A DNA stretch of 64,000 nt from Vanrija pseudolonga (taxonomy: Eukaryota; Basidiomycota; Tremellomycetes; Trichosporonales; Trichosporonaceae), in NCBI RefSeq assembly GCF_020906515.1, contig NC_085853.1:868001-932000 (forward strand). Reading direction: 5' to 3'. The position numbers were made by a program, and so were the translations under genes. Each line of letters begins with the position of its first letter. Position 1 is the first letter of the stretch. This document shows positions 1-10,665 of the stretch, piece by piece. The notes below the pieces were generated by a model. That model made no database searches. It worked only from the letters and a program-made list of their open reading frames with translations, and was not told the origin of the DNA.

Positions 1-2571
1 ATTCCGCCATGATATGACCGTCTGGTCCGTGGCGGGCATCTCCGCCATCCACTCCCGCCATCGCGCGTCGATGCCGCCCGATATCAACGGTTCGGTCGTC
101 GCGTGCGAGGGTGGGATCGGGTGAACCTCATGTTCACGCCTCCCCGTGTCCGTGCGACGGGATCACGCAGTAGTCAAGACTGCTTGGTTACGTCGATGGC
201 AGGTCAATATTTCCGAGGCCAAGGAGGATTTCGAGGAGCACGCGCCCATGCTTCTCGCTTGTTCGGGGGGCACGGCCCTCGGGCGTCGGGGCGGCAGTGC
301 TGGCGGTGGTGGTGGTGGCGGCGCACTCGTGGTGGTGACTGATCGAATGCCGGGAAATGGTGGAAAGGCGCGAGTGCCAGTGTTCTGCAGTGGATGACGC
401 GCCGTGTACCCTCGAGCTTTGCAGCAGGCAGCTCGGCAGAGCGACGTTGAGTGAGAGAGGACACGCATCAGAGCCCCAGTGGCAGCGATCGGGAAAATCA
501 CTCATCTCACTATGGACGCCACAGGGATCTCGAGGTACATGGCTGCGGGTGGCTGCATTACCGTGCAGCCGACAGGTGGGCCTTAGAGCTGGAACCGGGG
601 TCAATCTGCGCCAATCTGCCCACCTTGTCCATCCCCGCAAGGCGGTGTCTTGATTGACTCATCTTGACGTACATTGTTGGAGCTGTATGACGAATCCATG
701 GCGAATCGAGGCATGCACGAGACACACATGCCGTGTGCGCAGACCAGGAGCTGGAGGCAGGAAACTGCTGTGAGTCTCTTGCGCCTTGAACAGACGCCTC
801 CAAGTCACCTTGTATTGTGCCGCGTTCAGGGCCGCCAGCTCGGGTGGCTTGGTTAATGGCAACAGAGTTTGTAACTATAATTTTGTTCATTATCCAACCG
901 CGGCCGTCCTCCTCTCTCAAAAGTCACAAACAAGGTTGCGGCGATACGTACAGTTCCGTGGTCCGAAGTGCATGGCGGCGACTGGAACGACAAACCTTAG
1001 CAGGGGATCTCGGACATGCTGCGTGCAGCTGCGTTGTTATTCCTTGGGATCTGAAGACTTTACGAGGTGGCGCCGTTAGCCACCCAAAACCAAGTTCTTG
1101 TCGAGGCCACTTTTCGACCGCAGCCGCCTCTGCCCACACGCCTGTGTGTCCACATGCCTCACGCCCAACTTGATGGAACCACCACTTGTGCTGATCGCGC
1201 CACATCATTCATTCATCATAGAGTTTGCTGGTACCACAAGCTCAACCTCGTTCCGATGATCGCCGCGATTCCAGTGGTCATCAAGGCGTGTGACTTGTTG
1301 ACCGCAAACTTGAACGTCAAACTAACAGCTCGGCTCCGCTCTCTAATGATACGCTAGCAACGCCCAATGAACTGCACCGCGTGGTCCTGAACGACCTAAC
1401 AAGATAGGTTGCTAAGATGTCGGCTGCCATCAAAACGCGACACCCACGTCAATGAAGGGTGACGCGATCTGCAGGCCTCCATGTCTCAAAGAGACATCAC
1501 TGTCGCCATCTACTTTATCTTACCGACCTGAGGGTTGTAGTCGGTAAGAAGATAACAGTGGCAGGGTGTGGAGGGGCAGGGGTAAGGAGGACCGGACCCG
1601 CACACTGACAGCCAGCGTGCTGGGGACTGGGAAGAAGGGGGTACACGGCATACTGTACACTCTCTCAGTGCCTTGGTTAGTAACTCGTGTTTATCGCGAC
1701 ACCAGGCAAGTTGGCGAGATAACATTGTCGTCAGCCACACGTACGTCAGAAACGACGACTCCTGCATCTGTTTGGATGGGTTGAGAGAAAGGCCGGGGGT
1801 ACAACAGGTTGGTGAAGGGGTTCAAAGCCCCAATCGCCGCTGGCGAGTCGAGCCCGTGGTCGGGGACCGCACGAGCAGACTAGGTAAGAGAGCACGAGCA
1901 TGCCGATACGACAGTGCGTTCGCCTCGCCCAACTGCGCACCAAAGGCCAAGGCCGCAATTGAATGTCTGCCTCCCCATACAACGATCCGCCCTCTGAAGG
2001 GATAGTACGGCTCGTCCTGCGGGGCGCTGCGCCGAAGCGTCGGTCTGACCCGGTTCTTCAACCTACCCACCACGAGCCAAGCGCCGAAGCAAGTGACGAG
2101 ATGGGCCCAAAGTTAAGATCCAGGCGTACCAATTTGAAAGAGAAGAAGAGTGACAAGGTGCATTTTCTTTTGAGCGACACGGTGTGGGAGTGTGCCGGGT
2201 GCGGTGCGAGGAGACAAGGTTTGGGATTAATACAAAAGAAATATACTAGAAAATCACTGGGATAAAAGTCGCGCCTGCCCTGGAAGGCCGCGCCACGCCA
2301 CGCGTTTTAGGTGCCGCTCTGTGACGCGACGTGCAGCCAGGCGGCCGGCCACCCAGCTAGCTAGCTGCCCAGCGGCGAGGGATGCACTGGCCACCCGCGC
2401 CTCCCGCATGGCTTGCGATGACATGGCAGCAGACAGCCAGCAGCCAGGCGGCAGGCAGCCTTGACCTCCTCCCCCAACTCTTGTCTCTTAAGCAACCCCA
2501 TCGCAACATCTCCATACTCTTCTCAACTCTCCTCCCACCGACCTCAACGACCTCTCACGACACCCGCAAGC
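1..2571. other. gene-poor left edge and tropomyosin upstream region
   Basis: I see no gene I can support here. Open frames are short, overlap on both strands and lack the intron signals and motifs of the real genes nearby. The first 124 bases carry a plus-strand frame ending in TGA that could be the 3' end of a gene lying mostly outside the window, but it is too short to assign. The last few hundred bases hold an AT-richer stretch near 2228-2265 and a C-rich leader just before the tropomyosin start, as expected for its promoter and 5' leader. Confidence 0.5.
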
Positions 2572-3733
2572 ATGGTGAGTCAACACGCTGTCACTTCCCC
2601 CTTCCGCCGTGGAGGCGCTTCAACCCCCGCAACCACCCCCGTCCGCACCGCCGCCAGTGACCACCCAACTTCCTCAACTGCAACGCTGACTTCAACTTCC
2701 TCTATCCAGGACAAGATCAAGGAGGTGAGACTATCGACGCGACCGGCAGCCGTGCTGGCATGGACGCCGCCGGCTCTTGTCCTTGTGTGCAGCGGCTCGC
2801 GCGCCTGCCAGCGTGGCAAGGTTGGGCTAGCATTCCAGATGGTCACGCTGGCGCAGCGCACCGCTCGCACACAGGGCACAGGCAGCAAGCCCTACGGCGA
2901 CACATCTAACCCCGTCGCAGCGCTTCACCATCCTCGGCCAGAAGATCGAGGCTGCCGAGACCCGCGCTGAGGAGGCCGAGGCTGAGAACAAGAAGGTGCG
3001 TCCAGGCGTGTGCCGTGTGGCGAGGCGGCGCACGGCGCAACGTGAGGGGCAGCGTGCGATCAGGCCCAGTGCGCTGTGCCGCCTTCCCCCCACTGGCGTC
3101 ATCGATCCCAAGGCAGCTGCTGACCACTCCCAGCTCAAGCAGACCCTCCTTGAGCGTGACCAGGAGATCTCGTCGCTCCAGCACAAGCTCTCGCTTGCCG
3201 AGGAGGAGCTCGAGAAGACCGAGGGCAAGGTCAAGGAGCTCAAGGGTGCCGCCGAGGAGGGCGACACGCACCGCACTGCTGGCGAGAACCTTGCTCGCAA
3301 GGTTCAGCTCCTCGAGGAGGAGCTCGACAAGGCCGAGAAGGACCTCAAGGAGACGACCGAGAAGCTCCGCCAGGTCGACGTCAAGGCCGAGCACTTTGAG
3401 CGTGCCGTCCAGCGCGCCGAGCAGGAGCGTGACGACTGGGAGAAGAAGCACGGTGTGAGTGTGATGCGAGGCAGGTGTTGGGAGGCACGCGCACGCAGAC
3501 CCTGCCGCAAGCCCGTCGCCGGCCTGAGCGCGCGGCCTTGGATTGGCCTTGCACCCCGCCAGCCCACCCCATACCCTTCATTCGCACTGACACCGCCAGG
3601 ACGCCGTCGAGAAGTACCAGCAGTCGAAGCGCGAGCTCGACGAGGTTGTTGCCCAGATGGAGAGCTTGGTACGTACGCCGCCTGCCCCATGTGGCAGGCA
3701 GACAGGAGGACCATGTGCTTACCTCGCCAGTAA
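2572..3733 (+). CDS. Tropomyosin
   Basis: Tropomyosin is a coiled-coil dimer that polymerises along actin cables and the cytokinetic ring. Joining 2572-2574, 2710-2724, 2921-2995, 3134-3454, 3600-3668 and 3731-3733 gives exactly 161 residues, the usual length of the short fungal form. It starts MDKIKE and shows unbroken heptads rich in E, K, L and A, with the family stretch ERDQEISSLQHKLSLAEEEL. The first coding exon is only ATG and the last only TAA. For exon 4 I chose the acceptor at 3133 (branch-like CTGAC, then CCCAG) because it gives the family length; an acceptor at 3112 would add seven residues. Reading through the last intron would replace the short end after MESL with an unrelated tail, so alternative C-termini are possible. 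Identity is secure; the exon 4 boundary is slightly less so. Confidence 0.93.
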
Positions 3734-3951
3734 ACATCCCCACGTGTCCCCATGTGCTTGTGCCAGGCGCCGTGTCGCGCAGCCCTGCGCACCTCTTTCC
3801 AAATCCGCCTCGCCATATCCTGGACGTAGCCAGCGCGGGCCGATGGCCGTGTGCTAGACAGCAGCATGAATCAATAGCTAGTGCGGGGTGCGCAGGCTGT
3901 ATAGATGGGTACAATGGGGGCGGCGTGTGCTTGGCTTGGCGCGTGCCACGC

Positions 3952-5114
3952 CTAGATCTGATCGCCCTTGAGCTCGCGAGAGCGCCAGGAGAACTGGTCA
4001 ATGAGGCCGGGGAGGACGTTGTATTGTTCTGCAGGGTGGTCAGCTGCGTTCGAGAGTCGCGCACTCACCCCCGCCGAACTGCACGACGAGCTGGTACAGC
4101 GCCGCGAGGAGGAGGAAGAAGAGGGGTACGCGGAGCGCGCGCGCGACGTCGGCAACGCGCAGGCCCGGCGTGCCCCCGTTGCGCCAGGTATGCAAGTTCT
4201 TGCCGATACGGTCGGACGAGAAGGCGCCTGGGCGGACGTTGCGCGCGATGAAGCGGTGGGTCGGGATGTGGCTGGGGCGTGTGTGTCAACGACGACTGCC
4301 TTCTCCACCCTGACAGCTTACTACACCGCGATGCTCGGCGTAGAGTACGCGTTCATGCTCATGGCGACTGCGGCGCGCGAGAGCGGGCGGACATAGTCGC
4401 GGATGTAGTCTTCCCCGCCGTACGGGACGGTCTCGGCGCCGACCTCGATTTCCTGGGCGCTCCAGTCAGCTCGTGCTGTCGTCCGCCCGGCTGGCGTCCG
4501 CCTCGCCCCGCACCTCGCGCCTCGCTGCGCTCGGCACTCGGCACTCGGCACCACACTCACACTAGCCTGCACAAAGTCCTCCCCACGCGCGACCTCGACC
4601 ACGTCGGTCGTGACGCTGACCTGCATGGGCGCAAAGTCCGAGTCGTCGAAGAAAAGCATGCGGAGCCACGGGTACTGCGCCGCCGACGCGAGCGCGAGCT
4701 TGGCGTCCGTATCGGTCGAGACATAGATGACGCGGGTGGACTGGGCAGGGAGTCAGCCATAGGACATGACCAAGGAGGCAGCGACGTACCCGCTCGCGCT
4801 GGGCAAGCGCCGACAGCTCGCGGTGGAACGAGCGCAGGTTGTCTGCGAGTGTCAGCTCGCTCGCTCGACGAAGACCGCGGCGCGACGCGACCCACTAGAG
4901 CCCTGCGCGCTGCCCGCGTACAGGATCACCACTTCGGCCCCGTGGAACGCCTTGGACAGGTCGGTGAGCGGCGCGCCGTGTTGGTCCTCGAGGCGGAGTC
5001 TGGGGGTTTAGCGTGCCAAGAGCAACCAGTTGCTCACCGCCGCAGGAGCGGGTCGCCGACGTTGTACAGCCCCGCCTGTCCGATCAGGTCTGCTGGGAGC
5101 TCGTGTGTTGGCAT
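3952..5114 (-). CDS. Thioredoxin-fold (nucleoredoxin-like) protein without CxxC, C-terminal membrane segment
   Basis: I do not recognise a named family. About six spliced exons give a protein of about 280 residues. The front part resembles tryparedoxin/nucleoredoxin domains: a strand (EVVILYAG), a helix (LRSFHRELSALAQ), a strand followed by TDTD (RVIYVSTDTD), then the PWLRMLFFDD stretch where nucleoredoxins have PWLALPF. Where the WCPPC redox motif should follow the first strand there is GSAQGSNN, so it should lack disulfide chemistry. Near the C-terminus lies one hydrophobic segment, VPLFFLLLAALYQLVVQF, followed by about 28 polar residues, suggesting a tail- or single-pass membrane protein. 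The exon junction near 4310 is the least certain. It converges on tropomyosin 218 bp away. A fold-level role in binding rather than catalysis is an inference. Confidence 0.62.
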
Positions 5115-5338
5115 GGCGGCGGCGGTGGTCAAGTTGAGAGTTTGACAAAGAAAGTGGGTGGGCTCATCAACATTACAACGAGGCCGAACGCGCGGCGCCG
5201 ATGCCGCCGACACATCGGCCCACGCCATCTGCCCCACCGCCGGCGGCCTGAAATGTTCGGCCTCCACCTTTTGTTGCTGATTCACCCCTGCGGCCTTCCC
5301 AAAGACACGACACGCATTACATCTATGCATCTAGCCTA

Positions 5339-8300
5339 CTACTCCTTGGCACCACCCAGAACCGGCCACCGCGCCTTGAGCTCGTCATCGGCCTCCAACG
5401 CAGCCGTCAGCGTGTCCAGCAGCTCGCGCTGCTCGGTGCTCAGCCCGGGGTCCGCGGTCGCCCCGGCCAGCGAACCGCGTGGCGGCTGTTGACGCTTGGC
5501 ACGGTTGGCCGAGCTGGGGCGCCCGCGCTGGAACGCAAGCTCGGTGGCAAGGTGCGCCGCAAGCATGTCTGCAAAAGTCGTCGTGTCACCGTCCTGCGAG
5601 AATGACTCGGCAGCAAGCAGCGATGCCCGCAGCAGCCGGTGCAGCGCGTGTGCCGCGAACGGCAAGGGCGGAGGGGGAGGCCCAGGCACGGCTGGCACTG
5701 AGACACCCAGGATGGCCGGGCCTGGCATGGGCGGCACTGGGATGAATGGCGAGCGCGGGCCAAACAGCGTTGGGATATACCCGTCCACCAGCGTCGCGAC
5801 GAGCGGAAGTGTCGACGAACGTGGCAGGCGTAGCGCGAACAGCAGCGCCGCGAACTGGCCAAGCGGATCACTCGCGTTCGCGTCAACCTCGAGCATGGAC
5901 GGGTGCAGCATGTCGGTGAGCACTGAGTTGATAGTTCTCAGTGGCCCGTGGGCGAGTAGCGCGCCATCGAGCGCATCCAGTAGCCGCGAGTCCCAGCCCG
6001 GCGCCGCGAGGTCGAGGTGTCGCACGCCCTGCAGCTCTGACCGCAGCGCTGGGAGAGACGGCGCAGCAGAGGTCTCGGGGATACTGCTCGCCGCTGGGCT
6101 TCCGACGGCCTGCAGCCGCTGGCGTACGGCAGCCGTGTCAAAGCTCGAGCTCTGGAGGACCGCATCCAGCCCAGTGGCAGGTTCCAGCAGTCGGTTGATC
6201 GCACGGGAGTTGGCCTGCAAAAGCGGTTCAGGGAACGACGAATCGAGAACCAGGGTCTGGAGAACGTTCAAGTGCAGACCTGACAGCAGCCCCTGTCGCT
6301 CGATTTCGGTGCAGAGCCAGCCGACGACTCCGCCCAGGCACCAGCTGAGCAGCGGCTGAGCAAAGTACGACAAGCCGCTGTGCAGCGTGTCGAGGTCAAT
6401 CTGGCCGTTTACCGCGGCTACGACCGCCTGGTGCACCAACGTCGACGAGAGTCTGCAGATGTCGGACGAGGATGTCGAGAGCAAGATCTCGTCGTCGATA
6501 CCGTCCGAGCCGAACAGAGCCTTGACCCAGCCGTTGAGGTTGCTTTGATGATGCTCACTCAAGTTGGCGAGGTTCAGTGCGCGTCGCGAGTCGTACAGGA
6601 GGTCGGGGAGCGGGAGCTGCGGGGTTAGAACTGAGGGGAACGTTAACCCACCTCAAACTGAGCACATAGGACCTCGATAAGAGTCACACCTGATCCGAAC
6701 CGGATCAGTGCAGCACCGGGGTCCTCTGCGCGCGTCGGGTCCTCGGCATCTCGGAGGAGGTGTGTCACAAGGAGATCTAGTAGCGAGCACGGTGTAATGT
6801 AGGCCGAGATCAGTGACAGAATCATTGGTGAGCTGGCGAGCCGGGCAAAGAGGTTCTCAGGCGGGGGTGTCTGCGGCGCGGCTGTGATTGCCTGAACGAT
6901 CTCGGCCCCCAGCGACTGCGCGCTTCCTGCGGCGTGCGTGATGAAGTTCTCGAGAGCTGGCAAATGTGACGGAGCGCAGTTAGCCAGGCGCTCAATAAGC
7001 GACTCTCCCGGCGCGGCCTTGACCGGGCTACCGATGAGGATGACGCTGGCGTCCTCGTCCAACAGCCCGAGGCTCGTGTGCCGCCGCACGGCGGTCCCTT
7101 CCAGCGAGAGCGATACCCACCCATCAGGCTGTTGGTACGGCCCTGCCTCGTCGTCGGGTTCGATCTGGGTAAACTTTGCCGTGTACAGAGCCGTCAATGC
7201 CTGGTACCAGGTCGCGAGTTGAGGGCCGTGCGAGGCAAAGATGTTTGAGAGCGACTGCTGCAGCGTTGCAGGGTAGGGCCACTTGGGGTCCGAGTTGTCG
7301 TGCCACCATTTGAACAGGATCGGCAGCTGCTCGGTGAAGAAGACGAAGGGGAAGACGGCCTCTCCAGGTCCTTTTGACCAGGCAGCGAGAACGCGAGCGG
7401 CGGCTGCGTCCAGCAATGCCGACATGAACGCCGACGAGTCGGCCGACAATGATCGCCCAAGCTTGAGCATGTGAATGAGGTGGGGTGCTGGTTGGGGCGG
7501 CTCAGTGGTCGACACGACATTGCGCGTCCATCCCTGCGCGCGGCGGACATATTCGATGAGGAACTCCGTCGTCTGCTGGAGCGGCAGCGGAGTTGCTCGC
7601 AACGAGGACATGGTCATGCCAGCACCAATGTCGCCAAAGCCTCCGGACTGCTGCCCAACGTCCGGCACGCCGAACAGCCCAGCAACGTCCTGTGCCGGGG
7701 CATCAGGAAGCGGCAGGTCGGCCATCAGCCCCGCGAGACACTCTCTTAACGGTCGTCCGACGTCCTCGGGCAGCACGGCGCTGAGCTGGGCGGCCTCAAG
7801 CCCGACGTCGAATGGCGGCGCGGGCAGTGGAGGGATCAGCGTCGTCAAGCGCGACGCAATCGCAAGCAGGGGTGGGGGCGGCGGAGACATGGCTGCACAC
7901 TGCCTCAGCAGGGGAAGGATGAGGCTGAGTGCCGGCGCCTGCTCCGGGGCAGCAGCGGCGGATTCGCTCGTCCCAACATCCGGGATGTCAGACGCCAGCT
8001 CGATCGGCGACGGGAGAACATCTCCGGGGCCAAGGCCGGTGGGGTTGGCCAAAAGCGCCGACGAGATGCTGACGAGCTGGGGGGTGATGGATGCCGTGGC
8101 GATCGCGTCGGATCGGTACAGATGCGTAAGGAGGGCGACGACAAACGTCCGCGCAGTGAACAGGGGCGCGGCGAGCGCCTGCGCGAGGTAGTTGACGAGG
8201 ATGCCTGGCGCGCTCGGCCGCACGAGGTGGTGCAGCAGACCCACTGGGGTGTGAGCGAGACCAACGGGCAGCACATACCTGCTATTGCTCGTTCGGCGGC

Positions 8301-8471
8301 GTCGGCCTCGAGCCCCTTGCGCGCGACGAGATCGGCGACGAGGCGGGTGAACTGAGCATGTTAGCATTTGCGGGGAGCCCAAGCTTGACGCACCCGTTTT
8401 GGCGGGACGGCGCGGACGGCAGCGCGGCCTATCAACTGGCGCACGTCGAGCTCGTCTGTCGCGGTGGTCAT
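5339..8471 (-). CDS. MED5: Mediator complex subunit 5 (Nut1)
   Basis: MED5 is a tail-module subunit of Mediator, which links activators to RNA polymerase II. Four exons (8394-8471, 8279-8351, 6652-8243, 5339-6616; introns 35-42 bp) give about 1,006 residues, normal for fungal Med5. It is almost wholly helical and carries the family's recognisable stretch YFAQPLLSWCLGGVVGWLC followed by LHLNVLQTLVL in the C-terminal third, and LENFITHAAGSAQSLG in the middle. The start at 8471 is chosen because it opens directly into MTTATDELDVRQLI and splices cleanly. It is divergent from VMA7 with 244 bp between the starts. The assignment rests on remembered family patterns, since Med5 is poorly conserved; another large helical nuclear protein is the main alternative. 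Confidence 0.75.
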
Positions 8472-8715
8472 GGTCGAGTGTTGTACAACAACAAGTCAAA
8501 GGTGGGAGTTAAGGAGGGAAGGTTGGGCCGGTTGGGTTGAGTGGGGTCTGTTTTCGCGGCACCATCGGCGCGGCGGCGGAATGACGGCGGCGGAGGGCGG
8601 TGGGTGGTGGTGGGATTGCGATTCCCTGTCGTCACCACCACCTCGTGCATCTCAACCACAACCTCCTCCTCCTCCCATTGCACTGCACCTAGCCGCGTCA
8701 CGACCCCCCGCCAAC
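8472..8715. promoter_or_regulatory. Bidirectional promoter MED5/VMA7
   Basis: These 244 bp separate two start codons pointing away from each other, so they must hold both promoters. The VMA7 side is a pyrimidine-rich ACC/CTC tract just before the ATG. I see no clear TATA box. Confidence 0.6.
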
Positions 8716-9305
8716 ATGAGCACCTCCAACAACCCAGCAGCGGGACGCACCCTCCTCGCCGTCATTGGTGACGAGGTACGTGCATGCGGCTGTCGATCGA
8801 TCGCGCACGCGTTCACGTGTTTCGCCAGCACACACTGACCTTATCGCCAGGACTCGGTCACTGGCCTCCTCCTCGCCGGCATCGGACATGTCACCGAGGC
8901 CCAGAAGAAGAACTTTGTCGTCGTCGATGCCAGTGAGTCGTGCGGAGGGCGCGGTGCGGCGACGTGACGGACTGACAACCCCCTCCAGAGACCCAGACCA
9001 ACATCATCGAGGCTGCGTTCCAGGAGTTCACCGAGGACCGCAAGGATATTGCCATCCTCCTCATCAACCAGCATGTGCGTTACCGGATCCATCTTCTTCG
9101 CGAGTTCAACGCTAACCTTCCAGGTTGCCGACAGGATACGCCCATCGGTCGACCGCTACCAGGCGGCCTTCCCTGCCCTCCTCGAGATCCCCTCCAAGGA
9201 GCACCCCTATGGTAGGTTGTTGGCGGCCACCAAGCCCTACTGACACGTGCAGACCCTCTCAAGGACTCCGTCCTCAAGCGCGTGCAGAAGCTGCGCGGCG
9301 ACTAG
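8716..9305 (+). CDS. VMA7: V-type proton ATPase subunit F
   Basis: Subunit F is part of the central stalk of the V1 sector, which couples ATP hydrolysis to proton pumping into vacuoles and Golgi. Five exons (8716-8775, 8851-8932, 8989-9074, 9124-9211, 9253-9305) give 122 residues, the usual length. Signature stretches are [20 protein letters not shown] at the N-terminus, [24 protein letters not shown] and [15 protein letters not shown], all in family order. Exon phases join without stops. It is divergent from MED5 and converges on the SPF27 gene with 122 bp between stops. No oddities; the identification is close to certain. Confidence 0.97.
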
Positions 9306-9427
9306 ACTTGCAATACTCCAGTGAACAATGTATATCATATGCTCGTGACTGTGGAGACGTAATAGTACAATACACGCAGCCGCGGCGCGCAGCTGCCTCT
9401 AGTTCTACATTTGTGTCTGCTTCGCCC

Positions 9428-10229
9428 TCATGCCGAGCCCTCGAGCTGGGCCACCTCGAGACGGAGCTCCTCCTCTTTCCTGCGGAGGCCGCGCACCTCG
9501 CCCTCCATGGCCTTGCACGCCATCTCGAGCTGGACCGTCGAGCCGACAAGGTCCTGCCACCTGTTCTCGAGGCGGCCAAGGTGCTCGCCTGCGTCCTCCT
9601 GGAACACGCGGCGCGCGCGGTTGACCTCGGTCACCTGCTCCTTGAGCTGTGTGAGGGTCTCTTGCAGCTCCTTGGACTGCGAGTTGAGCTGGTAGTTGCG
9701 GACCAGCCAAGCATTCGGTCCGTATGACTGGAGCACGCCGACGTTGTCGTTACTGATATGTCAGCTCTCGTCGCAATGCTGATTCCGATTCGGCTCACCG
9801 AACAGCCATGTGACCCTCGCCTATCCTTCCTCTCCGCTCCGCCTCGATCAGCTCCTCGACGCTGGCTCCTTCAGGGACGCTTGGTGGGTTGTACTTGGAA
9901 GTGTCGATGCCGCGGATGGGCTCGTCGGCATAGTTGGCTAGCAACGAAGCGAGGCCAGCAGATTTCTGTCGGGTGTCAGCTTGCGTCTCGGGATCTCCCA
10001 GCTATAAACTCACGGGGAAGACCTCGACATTGGGGGGCAAGCGCGCATCGTCGTCGGCGACCTGTGGCGTCTGTCCGAGCTCGGCTTCGATCAGAACCAA
10101 TGCCTTGGCTTTGAGTGCTGCAGTCACGAGTTAGCAGCTATTCTGCGTGTCTTGAGCTCTGGGACACTTACCCTGGTCGTCGATCTGCTTGTCGTAGTAC
10201 GGGAGCGCGTCAATGCCTGAACTCGACAT
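9428..10229 (-). CDS. Pre-mRNA-splicing factor SPF27 (BCAS2/Cwf7 family)
   Basis: SPF27 is a core component of the Prp19/NineTeen complex that activates the spliceosome. Four exons (10172-10229, 10014-10117, 9799-9965, 9428-9752) give 217 residues. The N-terminus MSSSGIDALPYYDKQIDD matches the family opening (DALPYID), then comes YNPPSVPEGASVEEL and a C-terminal coiled coil that starts at GPNAWLVRNYQLNSQ, where the family has LGPNAWKVHN. The splice phases are all consistent. It is divergent from RPD3 across 436 bp. Confidence is high from the family motifs and their order. Confidence 0.9.
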
Positions 10230-10665
10230 GGTGCTGGGTTGTATAGATGTTGTTGATGCAAGTTGAACTCCGGTACACAAGAAGTCCCAAGATGATGGAG
10301 AGGTCGGCATTTCGGAGATATGAGTGGTTAGGCGCGCGTAATTTTGGGCGCCTATTTTCTAGATGCTGTCATCGGCGGTCAGTCGCTGACGGTTGACTGC
10401 GCGCTTGTGCGTGCGCCGTCCGTTGCCTCCCTTCCCTTCCCCTCCACTTGAGCTGGGCTGGTCATCAACGGCCTCGCGGGGGTCATCGAGACTTACTTTC
10501 CACACAGCGCCAACCAACACCGACAAGAGTCACCTTCCTTGGACGCTTCTCGACACTTCCATCTCACCCACAACGCACCCATCCATCATCTACGCGCTAC
10601 ACTCTCCCCGTTCACACGCACACAGAAACGACGAGGACAGACAGATAGCATCCAGTTAGCTCAAC
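10230..10665. promoter_or_regulatory. Bidirectional promoter SPF27/RPD3
   Basis: This 436 bp gap lies between two outward-facing start codons. The RPD3 side is a long C/A-rich leader (about 10500-10665) with several short ATG-led frames; the SPF27 side is A/T-richer around 10300-10370. I see no specific factor site. Confidence 0.55.

Noticed and set aside
1815-1850. tRNA-like B box with a GGGG/CCCC stem around GGTTCAAAGCC
   Set aside because: No matching D arm, anticodon arm or acceptor stem could be placed around it.
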